A stretch of DNA of 64,000 nucleotides from Sipunculus nudus (GCA_026874595.1 CM049315.1:8060664-8124663), one strand, 5' to 3'. Positions 12,700 through 25,549 are shown, numbered from the stretch's first letter. Translations and numbers: made by a program. The notes: generated by a model from the sequence alone, not told the origin.

Positions 12700-12985
12700 A
12701 GCAAGAATTAATCAGGTGCTTAATACTGACCAGGGTTTTCTTTACACAGGATTGTATAGAATTCTCTTGTTGAGTTGATATTGCTTGCTTTCTTACTTGC
12801 AGCGATGCCAAAGTTCCCATGAATTAAGTACAATATGTGAAGTGTTCTTTGAAAAATCACACTGCCCTTTTTTGAGGAACAAGGTATTGAGATCTGCATA
12901 TCCTCAGGTAACTTTAAGTAGACCGCTTAATAGGTAGAAGATTTGTAAGTTTACCTGTCCGAGAAGGTGCATACGCAGGAATAAA
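12700..12985. repeat. Diverged direct duplication, second copy
   Basis: Partner of 12129-12400, in the same orientation and with the anchors in the same order. AT and GT microsatellites (about 12427-12484) lie between the two copies. Confidence 0.5.
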
Positions 12986-13183
12986 ACCTTGAATCGGGCT
13001 TTTAGATAGTGATATGAAAAGCTCATAAGTGGCAATTATTTCCCATACCGAGTCAATTTTATTTTCCTTGTGGTATTTTGAAGTGCAAATCAACTGTTCC
13101 AACAATTATGCTATTGGCATCATTCTCATCACTTATATAATATATTTGTTCTACATTCAAACTGTATTTAAAAGATATGAAAA

Positions 13184-13400
13184 CTGGCCAGTCGAGGGGT
13201 AAATTGCTCGGCTCTCCCAACTGGCCACCCGGGTTCGATCCCGTTATAGTGGGTTGTAGTTATTCGTCCAAGGCCGATGGGTTTCTTCGGGTTCTCCTGT
13301 TTCCTCCACCTCTACCGAACGCCACCATCTGAGCTATTGAAAGTGCCACGACTAGTTTTAATAACTGTTTGCACAATCCATGCTAAATAAATTAATAATA
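13184..13400 (+). mobile_element. tRNA-derived SINE, family 2
   Basis: It begins with a tRNA-like head: 'cagtcgaggggtaaattgctc' corresponds to an A-box region, and 'gggttcgatccc' is a B-box-like sequence. A conserved non-tRNA body follows ('gggttgtagttattcgtcca', 'cctccacc', 'gaacgcca'). The 3' end runs into 'aataaattaataataat' and an AT microsatellite. Sister copies lie at 20243, 23014 and 53613. The diverged acceptor stem and body argue against a working tRNA gene. Confidence 0.7.
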
Positions 13401-13748
13401 ATAAGAATAATAGTAATAATAATAATAATATATATATATATATATATATGTATATTCGTGATTCTGAACTATTCTTAGCCAGATATGACTAAAAATACCA
13501 TATACAATTTGATCATAATCTTATATCATATTTCATTGATAAACATAATTCTTAGCATTTTTTTTATATTGTAAATGTTGTTAATAAATATCGGTAGAAA
13601 CAACACAGGTTTAATGGTTGATTTATCCGTTTCCCCCAAAAGATTCAGCATGTACAACTTCCTTAACTGCTGATCCAATGAGTCCTTGAATAAATTTTAA
13701 CACATAAATAATACACAGGAGATTTAGTTTGATATACTGCGCATGTAA

Positions 13749-13753
13749 CCAAT
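13749..13753 (+). promoter_or_regulatory. CCAAT box candidate upstream of paralogue A
   Basis: 'accaatcgga' lies 135 bp before the paralogue A ATG. The intact gene has 'accaatcgaa' (CCAAT at 31977-31981) 217 bp before its ATG, and relic C has CCAAT at 50396-50400, 114 bp before its ATG. The shared flanking bases of the first two suggest an inherited element, but a five-base match is weak. Confidence 0.25.
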
Positions 13754-13887
13754 CGGAGCAAAGAAATGTTTTCTGGATCACGAGTGCCATGCTACCAGGT
13801 TGTATAAGAAGGAATCGAGCCCAATGTTTCCCGTACGGCTACTGTATCTTTGCGGAGTGTTTCTATTCCAATCTCTGAGTGGTGAAA

Positions 13888-15214
13888 ATGAATTTCGCAG
13901 CGTGTCTGCTGTTTTTCTCTATATTTACTATATCGGCTTACTGCGTGGACGCTTGGTTATTTGGCTGCTCGGCTGCAAACTGTAAATGGAGCTCATAGGG
14001 TCCTGGGGATGGTGTTCTCGTACCTGCGGTATAGGTTCACGCAGCAGAAGCAGAAGCAAGTCTCCAGCTGCTTCGTGTGGAGGAAGTGACTGCAGTGGCT
14101 CTTCAACTCAGACAGGGACCTGCTCTAATATATGTTACAATGGCGGTTATGTGTCGGGAGGTAGATGTGTATGTCCCGTTACATACACCGGTCTGCTGTC
14201 AGATGTGTGTAAAATTCGATTGAGCTTGGGGAGAATGGAGTGCCTGGGGAGAGTGTAGCCAACAGTATGGGGATAGTGGGATCCAAGCTAGAGACAGAGT
14301 TGTGACCCGGGAGGCTTTCTGTGGTGGAGATGACTGTACCGGGCCGTCCCAAAAATAAAGCGCATGCAACCGTTTCTGAGACAACGGAGGTACACCGACA
14401 GAGGACAGATTTCTCTGCTCCTCGGCTCATCACGGCAAATGCTGTGGAAGTGGTAAGGTTCACAGTTTCATTTCGCATTGGCCATCTTTTAAGGGGATGA
14501 AACTCTTAATAAGACAGTAACTCATAACACTATATAATTTGCCAGTTTATTGTGATATTTATTAATTGGGAATGTGCAATGTAAAGTTTAAAATAAACAT
14601 GTCATATACATCATCACCATTCCCTCAAGCATACATTTTCAGCGCAGGCTTGGAAGGGAAACTTGTAAATCTTTCATATATATTATAACACGCCAGTCTA
14701 GCTAATGGCTCGCTGAAATATTTGTTTTCGAACCCCTCAGGTACAGACCCTTGTCTTTCTGAGCATTATCAGCACTTGGAAGATCCAGACGGCCTGAGAA
14801 GTAACAATACAGAAGATAATGGCACATATTGGTATGACGAAAACTTACAGACTGCCTGGTACAGAGTTATCTTTCCAGCAGGGGGCGACATGGTCAACTC
14901 CTGCCCGATATCTCATCACTGTAATACGGCATCTCCAATTTGGATGGACGGTATGATAAATATTTTTGCAACAAATACCATACACCAAGGTCAGTAAAAA
15001 TAATGATGTTAATAATAATCATATCATTATCACTGAAAGTGTATTTCAGGAGCCATCCCTTTTAAGGACGGTCGAATTCATGACGTCAATGCGTTTGTAC
15101 ACTCAGACAAGGACTGCAGCAAGATGTCTCTTGCTGTCAGGGTCAAGAACTGTGGTCCATACAATCCGTATTATTTGCGTCCGACGCCTGGGTGTCCTAT
15201 GGCGTACTGGTTTG
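13888..15214 (+). pseudogene. Paralogue A of the TSP1/EGF-VWDE-like gene, broken first exon, three exons remaining
   Basis: This is a 5' fragment of a gene homologous to the one at 32198-46595. Exon 1 (13888-14452) starts with an ATG and a signal peptide, then reads 'AWLFGCSAANCKW', matching 'GWLWGCSAVDCEW' of the intact gene, and hits a stop at 13996-13998. Downstream the TSP1 and EGF-like units are still readable but lie in shifted frames. At least two frameshifts are present (near 13996 and 14190), as are in-frame stops where Cys codons became TGA. Exon 2 (14741-14950) and exon 3 (15050-15214) are open, have AG/GT borders and keep phase 1. No exons 4-23 were found downstream. It could be a decayed gene or one rescued by another first exon. 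Confidence 0.85.
14741..15214 (+). pseudogene. Paralogue A exons 2-3: D8C-like cysteine module, open
   Basis: Exon 2 follows 'cccctcag' and ends before 'gtatga'. Its product is roughly 70% identical by eye to exon 2 of the intact gene, sharing 'PAGGDMV' and 'PIWMDG'. Exon 3 follows 'atttcag' and ends before 'gtaagg'; it shares the pattern of 'RVKNCGPYNPYYLRP' and 'GCPMAY' with the intact gene. One conserved position is changed: the Cys and Gly of 'CDEELQTGWYRV' are Tyr and Ala here ('YDENLQTAWYRV'). Open frames and good splice sites contrast with the wrecked exon 1. Confidence 0.8.
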
Positions 15215-18200
15215 GTAAGGAATGGCGGAATGACAGTAAGAAAAAAATATATGTTGGCCATTGATATTACTTACGTCAATTTTAATAATTCAACCTTACA
15301 AAGGTTGTGTTAAACCATCAATTTGTACTTACCAATGTTACTTGCCAGGCCAAAGAAAGATTTATAAGGATGCAATATAGACGACTTTCTTCCATTCTGC
15401 AAAGCGAAGGCAATATCTTGTGAGTTAATTAATGACTCTTCTTCGTATTTTTGAGGGTACGAGAATTCCATCCTGACGTTAACATGACAAGTAGGAGTGG
15501 ACGACAAAGCACTCTATTTCATAACGCATCTTGATCGAACGGCTTAGGCGTTGCTTTTCCTCCAGAGACATTTTGTCGCTATTTCTATATCTTTTGAAAT
15601 GTGATGCTTAAGATAAAACAAAGATCGCCTGATGCCTTCCACAGGGTATCGTCGGGATTCATAATAATCGCGCTGCAGTGTTGTAATTTTATGCTTCATA
15701 AAAATGTTATTTTCCTGATACATTAAATGTATGTTAGTCTACACTGAATAACCGCTATAAGAGTTATTATTTAACACCAAAGAAAAAGATCCATCGGCTT
15801 TACTGTTTTGTAAGTTCTTTGAATGTCCTCATTTTATTCCGTTTTCATTGGGTTTACTTAATTTCTTTGAATGAATATAACTTGTAACTTATGTAATATG
15901 CTATTCAGTTAAAGAAATTTAAGTCAAGTTAATCAGTATAAATAGTCTACTCAAAAAGCTTCTTAAAAACAGTTTATCTATTTATATAAATATATAATGA
16001 TAAAGGACATACGCAACAGTATAAACCGTACTTACTTATTATTGCTATTATTATTGCCAATATTATTGCATTTTCCCTATTGCTTTGATAAATATGGGCT
16101 TTTGTGCAACTGTTCTCGTTGTTTTACAGCTACATGTCAGAATTTCGTGATGCAAAAGCATATAAGAATATACCTAAAAACGCTAAGATGAACTAGGTAG
16201 CAGTTATAATAATTATGATAATAATAACTAATGTTGATAATCTGATGAAAGAATGACGTAGTTTATTTAGGTGAAGTGAGTTATGCAAACAGAGCCGATA
16301 GGTTTAACGGATGTAGTTATCCATGCCTCTAATGGGATTAGCCATTAAACTGTTTCGATTATCTGAATCTGTAACACACATTAACACAAGTGATTTGTCG
16401 CTCGTGTGACAAATGTACACCGACATTATGTCATTTTTGCAATAAAATCACTGAAGCAAGAATGCCTTGTGCCCTTGAACATTAGCAAGCCTCCATGTTT
16501 GACTTTGACATAGTTCTTCTTGTTGTGCATCAATTGTGCAAGTCGTGTTACTATACCACAACCTTTTGTCGATGTATTCTGTTATCATCATATTAGACAG
16601 ATGTCCTCTATGGCCTTAATAAGAGCCTCAAGATTATCTATATTCGATCAGGATCTAGCCGTACATATGAGGCAGCCATGGTGCCAGTATTTAGACTTTA
16701 GGTTTCGGATTTTTTTTAAGTTCTACTGCGATCATAATTTTAGCAAGATAGTCTCACATGTTTTTCTTTTGCTGGTGAATAAGATTTATACGTTTTAATG
16801 AGCTGGAATTAGCAAAGTTCTCAGTATAAAAGATAAAAAGATATATTAATTATCGGTTGATGATTAATATGTTTTATACTCTGAATATATTTCATTCAGG
16901 TATCTTGTAAAAGGGTTCTATACGATGTTTTATCTGCATTCAAACTTCTATGAAAGCTTTCGTAACATGTGGGGATGAGGGTTTGGAGTACAAAAATTTG
17001 CTTCAAACTAACACTATTGCAAAAAACAGTCATGTAGAAAACTTACACGTATTAAACCTGTCATTATCAAATGTGCTTGAGATATTGACCATATATTGGA
17101 ATACTCCATCAATCCCGACCATTTGTCTGACAGCCATGTAGAGTTTAGCTGTCAGCATATCTACATCAGTTTGTTCTCTGAAGTGAATCAATCTCTTGTG
17201 ACTAGAACAATGTGATCATTGATTTGAAGATATCCGGGACCTTTATAGGATTGGGAAATATCATAACCGTATTAAAGTATAAGCCTTTCCTCTGATACAG
17301 CTCCAAACATTGTCATAATAGAATCATTTCGAACAATGAAAATGTTAATAAAACATTACATTCAATAAATATTTGACAATACCTCATAAGTATTGGCATA
17401 GGATCAAGTCCTGAAGTACAGATCTGGCCATTTCTCAGGACGGATGGAAGTAAGAGAGGACCAAATACAAGATTGGTTATCTGAGCCCACAAAGATGTAA
17501 CTGTACGTAACCTTATTTGATTTACCAAGGTGTGTTGACTTCCGTAATGTGTTGAATTACATTTAAAGTCAGTCGTAGATATAAATGTTACAGACGGTTA
17601 CAAAATGAACATTAATTGAACGCGTTTTCCTTAAAAATAATCTGCACCAAAATTCATGTAAATTACCTAAGATTCTTTAATCACCACTATAATTATTCAT
17701 TGCGAATGCATGCAAATAAAGGACTCGTTTAAAAATTCTTTGTATGGCCAAACGTGCTGTATTTCGCTATACTTTCGCTAGGGGACCAGGCACGCATGAA
17801 TATACTATTAATGTCAACACAATACAACCAACGTTGTTTTCCAAATATGATTAAGATTATGTATCTGATTTTACGTTATACCAGGCTACACCATATATAT
17901 CATTTAGAGCATTCGAAAGCCCTTCACACTGTTTGTTTAATTCCTGGTTACCCCAGTGATTGTCAAATACGGCAATAAAATAAGGTGTAATAAACCCATT
18001 AATTATTGATTAGTGTAAACACACTTCTGGTGCAATCAGGAAGTGATATGGTAAATATTTCTCACAGGATTTAAATCCTTGTTCGACCACTTGATTCGGA
18101 AACTCATGCAGAACTGGACATTCAATAATTGCTTCTATTAATTATGCTAAAGCTGCCTGTTATTTCTAACCCTCAGGTAGATATTTCATATACACCTTAT

Positions 18201-18600
18201 ACTGCATTATATTTGACTTTCATATTTGAATGTAGAAATATGACTGAAGCACATACACTGGGCAACAAATTCAACGCAAACTTTGGTGCCAGTTTACTTT
18301 TCCATCGGTATAGCATTTATATTAATGCATGACCAGATTTTTTAATATGATAAAATCAAAATTTTCTTTTTAATGCTTTGTATCTGTAAAGGTATAGTGT
18401 AAAGATATAATGTATAGTGTATTTCAAAATAGTGTAAACTGTGATTCGTGTTTGAATGTGATTTCATTAAAGAAAGGGAACTAAATATAACAGATTGTTT
18501 AATCTGACAATTGAACATTAATTGTTTGCCGGTATATGAAGTAAATATGTTAGGTTAACAGATATATTTACATCAGTCAATAAGTTATTGCGTGCCGGAA
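15215..18600. other. Intergenic, no supported gene
   Basis: No continuation of paralogue A (exon 4 onward) could be found. Frames of 60-95 codons occur on both strands without recognisable motifs. The sequence is AT-rich and apparently unique. Confidence 0.5.
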
Positions 18601-18604
18601 ATCT

Positions 18605-20130
18605 TCGATGTCGGCAAGCATGTTGGTTTGTTGCGTATATCTGTTTATTTGTCTATCTGTCTGTCAGTCCTCAGCCTAAAATGCACAGTTTTGCAGCGAT
18701 CGCTTTCAAACTTACACATTGATGTAAAACCAAAAGTCCCCGAAGCCTATTGATTTTTGTCATTATCGGTCAAAGGTCCAGGTCAAGGTCATCGAAACAT
18801 GTCGAAAGTTCACCTCGTCATAACTTCGTCAATATTGACCTATTGTCACAAACTTAGGCTCATTTTCTTCCTCTAGGTTTTCTCCATTACCTGGTTTGGT
18901 CGATTGGCCTCAATCTTGTGTCGCTTTGTCAGTAGGTCTGTCTGTTTTTCAGTTGCCCTCAATTTCGCATGTTTGCTGGTTCCTGCATTTTACATTTAGC
19001 AATCTACAGGCCACAGTTTTGCAGGAGTCCTTTTGAACCTGGTATATCTTATGTCTTGCACTAATATCTCAAAATGCTTTTTTTTTTAATTTTACGATAT
19101 GGCCGCTAGGGGGCGCTGCATTGGATCCTCCACAACTTATGATTTATTGGCCATATCTCCGGAATTATAAACCTCAATTACATAAACTATAGCTGATTTT
19201 CTTTCTCTGGGACTTCCCCATAACCTGGTGAGATCATCTGGCCTCAACCTCGTGTCGCTTTGTCAGTATGCCTGTTTGCCGATTGCCCTCAATTTCGCAT
19301 TCTTGCTGGTTCCTGCATTTTACATTTGGCAATCTACGGGCCACAGTTTTGCAGGAATACTTTTTAAAATGGTACATCTTATGTCTTACACTATATCTCG
19401 AAATGAATTTTTCATTTTCATGATATTGCCGCTAGGGGGCGCTGCACTCGATCCTCCACAACATATGACTTTTTGGCTATATCTCCAAAACGTTAAAATT
19501 CAATTACATAAGCTATAGCTTATTTTCTTCCTCTCGGACTTCTCCATAACTTGGTGAGATCTTCTGGCCTCAATCTTGTCTCGCTTTGTCAGTTTGTCTG
19601 TCCGTTTGTCAATTGCCCTTAATTTTGCATGTTTGCTGGTTCCTGCATCTTACATTAGCATTCTACAGGCACTAACGATTTTTTAGCCATATTTCCAAAA
19701 GTATAAATCTTATTAACATGAAGCTTATTTTCTTCCTCTTGGTCTTCTCTATAACCTGGTAAAGTCATCTGATCTCAATCTTGTGTCACATTGTCAGTAT
19801 GTCTGTCTGTTCGCCAGTTTTCTTCAATTTCACCTCCTTGCTGGTTATGTGTATGGCATATAGCATTCTACTGGCCACAATTTAGCAGGGATAACTTTAT
19901 TTTTAAACCTATCGTACATCGGTACGATTTATTGAAACAGTATGTGTATTAATTATACAGGTAAAAGATCAAGATCGAGGTCATCAAAACACGCCAAATT
20001 CTTATTTCCTTCATAATTTTGTCAATATTGGTTCTATCTTTAAAAAATATGGCTTATTTTCTTTCTTTTTGTCATTGCTCATTCATTCGACTGCTTCCAT
20101 ATCATTTCGGCAAGCGCTAGACCTCTGGTC
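18605..20130. repeat. Tandem array of a ~330-bp dispersed repeat
   Basis: Phrases recur in fixed order. 'gcctcaatcttgtgtcgctt' and variants start near 18907, 19241, 19567 and 19771 (spacings about 334, 326 and 204 bp). Each is followed by 'tgccctcaatttcgcat', 'tgctggttcctgcat' and 'ccacagttttgcagg', and two units keep 'gccgctagggggcgctgca'. The first unit includes 'ccaggtcaaggtcatcg'. The last unit is shortened. I see no protein-coding constraint. Confidence 0.7.
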
Positions 20131-20242
20131 GTCTAGCTTTTTTTGTTTCATCGGATTCCGTTTGGAATAATTAGACTATTCCAGTGATACTATGTGCTAC
20201 ATTGTGTATATGCACTAAGCAAATCCAGATACTTTAAATTCA

Positions 20243-20400
20243 ATATGACAGCTGAGTGGTTAAAACGCTCAGCCTTCCCCATTGGCTATCCGGGATCGAT
20301 CCCAGGAACCCATGAGAGTGGGTTGTAGTGGCACGTCCATGGTCAGTGGTTCTCTCCAGGTTCTCCGGCTTCCTCCAGCTCTTTCAGTATGATCTTCACC
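20243..20400 (+). mobile_element. tRNA-derived SINE, family 2, 5' part
   Basis: The head 'gacagctgagtggttaaaac' and the B-box-like 'gggatcgatccc' precede the body 'gtgggttgtagtggcacgtc'. The 3' body diverges after about 20400 from the copies at 13184, 23014 and 53613. Confidence 0.6.
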
Positions 20401-21847
20401 TTTATTAGTAACATCAATTTTCGCCTTAAATATCCTACTGTATACCGACTCAATCTGTCAATTTTGTCGTTGCTGAGGGAGCCAGTTCCGGAGACCTGTG
20501 CCTGGCTCGATCGCTAGTATCACTTTCAATCAGTCAGTCGGTCACAATGAAGTGACAAACACTGTGCTGAGAAGTAAACAATATATGTTTAGATATCTTA
20601 CATATTAACCACCGGCATTTGGAGGGATTTGTGACGTTGGCATGGTCCGACTGACGCGAACGGTTGCCTTGATGACTAAAGAATTTCGACTAACCACATA
20701 TTTTTTGATAAAACAAATATACATACAAAACAAACACTGAAAAGGTGCAGTTCATTTAAAAAAACCTCAGACGTCAGATATATTCTTAGACGTTGAATAT
20801 ACATACACAATGTACAGGAATGACCTTAAGACAAGTATTCATGAGCATTGCTGAAATCTTCCCCTGCTTCACGGTCATCATTTTTTATTTAATAAAAAAT
20901 TACCACTAGTTATTGTTCCTTTCAGTGGCCAGAGGCCAGTTTAATTGTTCTGACATTTTATATAATTTTGGAATGATCAATTCTTAACCTATGTACTTTA
21001 TTCTGTCTTTTAAATACTTTTTTAGTAACCATCTGTGTTGTTGTATTATAATAAATTCTTACTTCATTCCAAAATATCTGGACAACATCACAATAAAAAA
21101 AAATAAATGTGCAATATCTTCAACTCATTATAACAATATTTGGGTCATCAGTTAACCATATTATTTTATTAATGGCAATTTCATTTAAGATATCTATGCA
21201 AAACGGTTAAATGAATTAATAGGCTATTGTTAGATCAGTAACCCGTAGAAGCGTTCGGCTTCATATTTAAATGATGGTGATAAGCTTTGTTATTGTAATT
21301 GTACCTTTGATCAAGCGACCAACTGTCATATACGACCACCGACCGCCAAATTTCTGTCAACTATCACAATTTCGCCTTCTTTGTATGTCAATTTTATTAA
21401 CAAAAGTACCAACTCACCATGACTACTTAGAATACTTAGAATAATAGATTATCTCGCCCGAGTTAGATTATGAACAAAAGCCACGCATATGTAATAAATA
21501 AGGTCAGAGGTCACTAGTCTACTTTATGTTGTTTATCCTGATTTTAATAAAACAAAACAGAAGTATTACCTTTTCCTGTTTCTCACATGTATTACAGTCT
21601 CAGCGAAATTCGCGTATATTTAATGACGTCAGAGGTCACTGGATATGCGACGGGCGTGTTATGCACCATTTGCGGTGCTCTTGCTGTTGAGGTTATCGTA
21701 GCAGGCTACAGATAGCGCTGTTGGCGTTCCTACCGTTCTCTATTATATTACATAAAATCTCGCCAACCTGCTTTGCTATCCTTCCATACATTGCGGAGTC
21801 ACTCTCACATGGGAATACATTAATATAAAAGCCATATATTTACAATT

Positions 21848-21894
<47 letters not shown>

Positions 21895-22389
21895 TAACTC
21901 CTAAACCGGGTAACCGGGCTAGGGTAAAAAGAGATGAGGATTATTGGCTTATTTTTGTATTCTAAATGTTAAAATAAAATATATATGTTCAGTATGATGC
22001 TGTCTCAATAAGATATATATACAAATATTTTTTATTGCATTTTTTATGGCGCTGTGCTCGAGTCAAGAAATTGAAGACCTGATCAGTGATAATGTTTCCC
22101 TTTGCCAAACGGAATGGGACGCAGGGGGATTCAATTTCCGAAGATCTTTGACTGGCTACATTTATTATTATTGTTAGATGTTTAAAGGAGAGATCGATGA
22201 AAGGAATATATGAAAGATGAATAACAGATGTTCTAAGGTGAGGAAGCTAAAAGAAAGAAACAGAAAAATGCAAACCTCGTAAGCAACTGAAGTGGACCCA
22301 TAGGAGTTCTACCCAATGAGCGGTAATTTATAATACTTCAGCTGGCACCTATTGTCAGTTGGTAGACGGTAGATGTAAAAAGATATCAA
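20401..22389. other. Intergenic; AT microsatellite
   Basis: No gene is supported. A pure AT tract of about 40 bp lies around 21851-21892. Remaining frames are short and without motif. Confidence 0.5.
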
Positions 22390-22582
22390 AATTCTAAATA
22401 ATGGGTTTTTTAGGGATTAAATGATGTATTTAAGGTGGAAAATTACTCAAAGTAAGGAATAATGTGGTTCGTATTGACTTAATGATGTATTTACGGTGGG
22501 AAACCCCTCATTCTAAGGAATAGGTGTTTTGTGGGGACTATAAATGCATTATCTTAGGTGGAAACTAATATAAGTAAAGAAA
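22390..22582. repeat. Short tandem repeat, three ~62-bp units
   Basis: 'atgatgtatttaaggtggaa' (near 22420), 'atgatgtatttacggtggga' (near 22482) and 'aatgcattatcttaggtgga' (near 22545) mark three diverged units, with a weaker possible unit upstream. Confidence 0.5.
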
Positions 22583-23013
22583 CAGAGATCAATTAATGAA
22601 TTCTTAATTGGAGAATTTAGTGCCAAGGGATCAAGACTCACATGTTTTTCACATTTACTAACCATGCGCATATGCAGGTGCGTCAGCGACTGTTTCAACC
22701 ATGCTTAATTTCGTCAAGGACGGCAGGGGTTATTCATATGCACAATAGACCTTTCTCCTATCGTAGATATTCCGGTCCTTGCCAAAGGCAGTTTGGTTGT
22801 TCTCGATTGAAACCTCCTCGTGATTGGAAAACCACGCAAGAATAACTCAAAATGATCTGTACACTAACAATTGTTAATTTTCATCTCGGCAAGGTATATA
22901 TGGGAATAATAACCATTAAAATGAGGTATAGCACACTGTCATACGGAACGCAGTTTCAGAGAAAATTAAGGACAAAAATGGACCGAATTCAATTTTTTAA
23001 TATTATATATTGG

Positions 23014-23230
23014 TGGCCTAGACAGCTGAGTGGTAAAACGCTCGGCCTTTTCCGCTTGCAACCCGGTTTAGATTCCCGACGTGGCTATGAGAGTTGGTTG
23101 AAGTGGCCCGTCCAAGGTCGGTGGTTTCCTCCACCCTTACCGACAACCAAGCGCCAAATCCGAGCCATGGGGAGTGCCTCATATTAGTTATTATAACTAG
23201 TTGTACGGTCCATGTTAAATCAATAAAGTT
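23014..23230 (+). mobile_element. tRNA-derived SINE, family 2
   Basis: 'gacagctgagtggtaaaacg' forms the A-box region, and a degraded B-box ('ggtttagattcccg') follows. The body 'cccgtccaaggtcggtggtt' and 'tcctccaccc' matches the family, and the tail reads 'ccatgttaaatcaataaag', like the ends at 13184 and 53613. Confidence 0.65.
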
Positions 23231-25153
23231 TAACAATAAATGAGTTCATAAAATACGTCAATGCATTTCTGTCACTACCCGCAGGTTTCGTGTTTTCTTT
23301 ACGGCACTTATCAGGTGATAAGTGATTATAACTAGTTAATTTACTTTTTCTGTTAACATGGCTCTTACGTAATGATCTCTTCGTAAGGTTATTTTTCTGT
23401 TGATGGCCGGTAACCCCCCCCCCTTTAAAAAAATACTTTATCTTAATCCACACAGATATTACTCTTTTTAATGTATCTATATGTGTATTAACACTGGAAA
23501 CTTTCTCTGCTGAGATATATAATATGTAGAGAGTTTACTTTATTCCGTGTGGTTAATTTCAGGTAATCTGAAGGACTGCCAAGTGGAGCAATTACGTGCA
23601 ATATTCCCGTATTGATGAACTGGGGTAAACACACTTTATGTGGAAAAAGAAGGGATTTTGCCCTTGTGCCAATGTTTCTTACAGTAAGATTTTATTAAAT
23701 TCCTTCTGAAACTTTCAACGCCCACTCTCCTCCAGACAGCCGGGATATTAAACGTTTTGTCTCTTCCAGTACTTATCGTTAAGTACATTTTTGTTCATAA
23801 ACTCCAGGTAGATATCTTGTAGAGTACTTTATATTTATTGCTTTATATAAATCCGTTAATCTTATAAAAATTTAATCATCACATATAGCCGGTTATAATT
23901 TTTTACCAAGAAGTTTTATGATTCACGAAGTCAAATGAGTGTTTACATAAGGCCGCAACCGAGTGTTCACTAAGGGGATCAGTTTTCTTTATGATTGCAT
24001 TATATAAAAAGAACAACACTTCTGACGGAAATGCGCGCGCAAATATATAATTAAAGCATGTTCGGGGTGGCAGTTAAAGTATAAGTATGTATTCTACACT
24101 TGAACTGTAGCATTTTGAGGGGCTAGCTTTGGCTACCAGGTCACTTCGATAGACTGAGTTGTTTTCATACACTAAGCTCAGGTACCGTTACCGTAATTCA
24201 ATCACAGATAGCACACATTAATCATAAGCATTTGAAGGGGGCTCCTGGCGTCGCTCGGAATGGACCGACACCCTTTGTAACTGAGAAGCATGAACAACAA
24301 CAAAATATTTACTATTTGGAACCTTTTGGAATATTTACTAAAGAACTGCAGTTCTTCAGATTTTTAACAAATATATATTTTTAGGACGTTGTATGTTTGA
24401 TTCACACCCATGTACTTTTTCGACTAATAATTGCGAGTTTGTTTTGTTATATTGTTAAACAAAGCATGAATACTTAGGGAGCAAGGAGCAATATTAATAA
24501 TATTTTTATGATGTAAAAGCTAATATGACGAACCTCAGAGTATTCTCAGAGAGACTTGTTAAGCAGCCAGGCTCTTGTAGATTTATTAATTTATGCGCTT
24601 TATTTAATTTAAATAATTTACTCCTTTGTTCGAAGGCATTATTCCTTGAAAAAGAAAGATAATGCAACAATTCCTACAACCGTTTAAGCTATTTTTTTTA
24701 ATTATGAACTTTCTGGTCAGGGTCATGAAAATACTGTAAATACTCTTTCGGTCTCTTGTCCCTATGGACATTTTGGTGTAACAAAACCGGTTTTACAAAG
24801 CTTGCTGCTGTTTGCTGCTATTAATAAAACGCTCTCCTAAAATTTCCTGCGTTACAACTCCGATATCTAGCACAGTCGGATGAATGGGTGCTAGTAGCTA
24901 GGTAGTCAAGGTAGCTCGTACTTGATGACCAGTGTTACAAATTCTACTTCTGCAGCTAACGAGATTACTTGCTGCAGACATGCTTCTCTTTCTAACTCTA
25001 CAAATCTTGATAATAGGCAGATCTAGTTATGCGGTCAGGTTTTAGAAGATGGCTGAAAATGTTTCAGTATCCGCTTATATACCTGCATTGTTGAAAAATA
25101 GGATAGCAAGGCCGATGGAAGGATTAGCCCCTCTAAACAATGGTCGCAACAAC
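23231..25153. other. Intergenic, no supported gene
   Basis: Unique AT-rich sequence with no open frame of note, no domain and no strong repeat visible. Confidence 0.45.
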
Positions 25154-25549
25154 CGGCTTCTGTGGCTCAGGGGTAGAGCGCATTACTCAAAGCCGGGAGA
25201 TCGTGGGTTCGAATCTCAGCCGAGGCGGTGAGATGTTTCACGGTCGGCCCCCACCCAGGGTGAGCGCTCTGCAGGCTCAATGGGAAGGATGTGCCCAACG
25301 GCCGTGCTTCACTCACAAACGAGTGCGCCTTTCGGGCGCTCCTTGGTGGTATGACTCAGCAACGGGGACTATTACACACCCAGGGCCCGCAGGTGTAGTA
25401 GTCAGGATATAAAATGAAAGGAAGCGTGTGATACTGCCCTGTCACGTAGTCCGAAACCGGAATTGAATTCTGCAGATGTTCATATATGTAGTTAAGTAAG
25501 CATTAAAAATGGAGGCGGTTACCTTCACCAAAAAAATTAAAAATAAAAT
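25154..25549 (+). mobile_element. tRNA-derived SINE, family 1
   Basis: The tRNA-like head 'tgtggctcaggggtagagcg' (A-box) and 'gggttcgaatctc' (B-box) is followed by a long conserved body ('gtgagcgctctgcaggc', 'gcgcctttcgggcgctc', 'actgccctgtcacgtagtcc') and an A-rich tail. It is nearly co-linear with the copy at 31211-31608 but has a short internal deletion around 'cacccagggcccgcagg'. The frames that cross it are not genes. Confidence 0.75.

Noticed and set aside
17313-17528. Minus-strand frame with a possible donor and acceptor
   Set aside because: Hydrophobic translation without family likeness; alternative frames look equally plausible.
25170-25235. tRNA-like sequence with A and B boxes
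   Set aside because: It is the head of a dispersed SINE with a conserved non-tRNA body. The same applies to 31220-31290, and the heads at 13184, 20243, 23014 and 53613 are also SINE parts. The cloverleaf is not fully paired.
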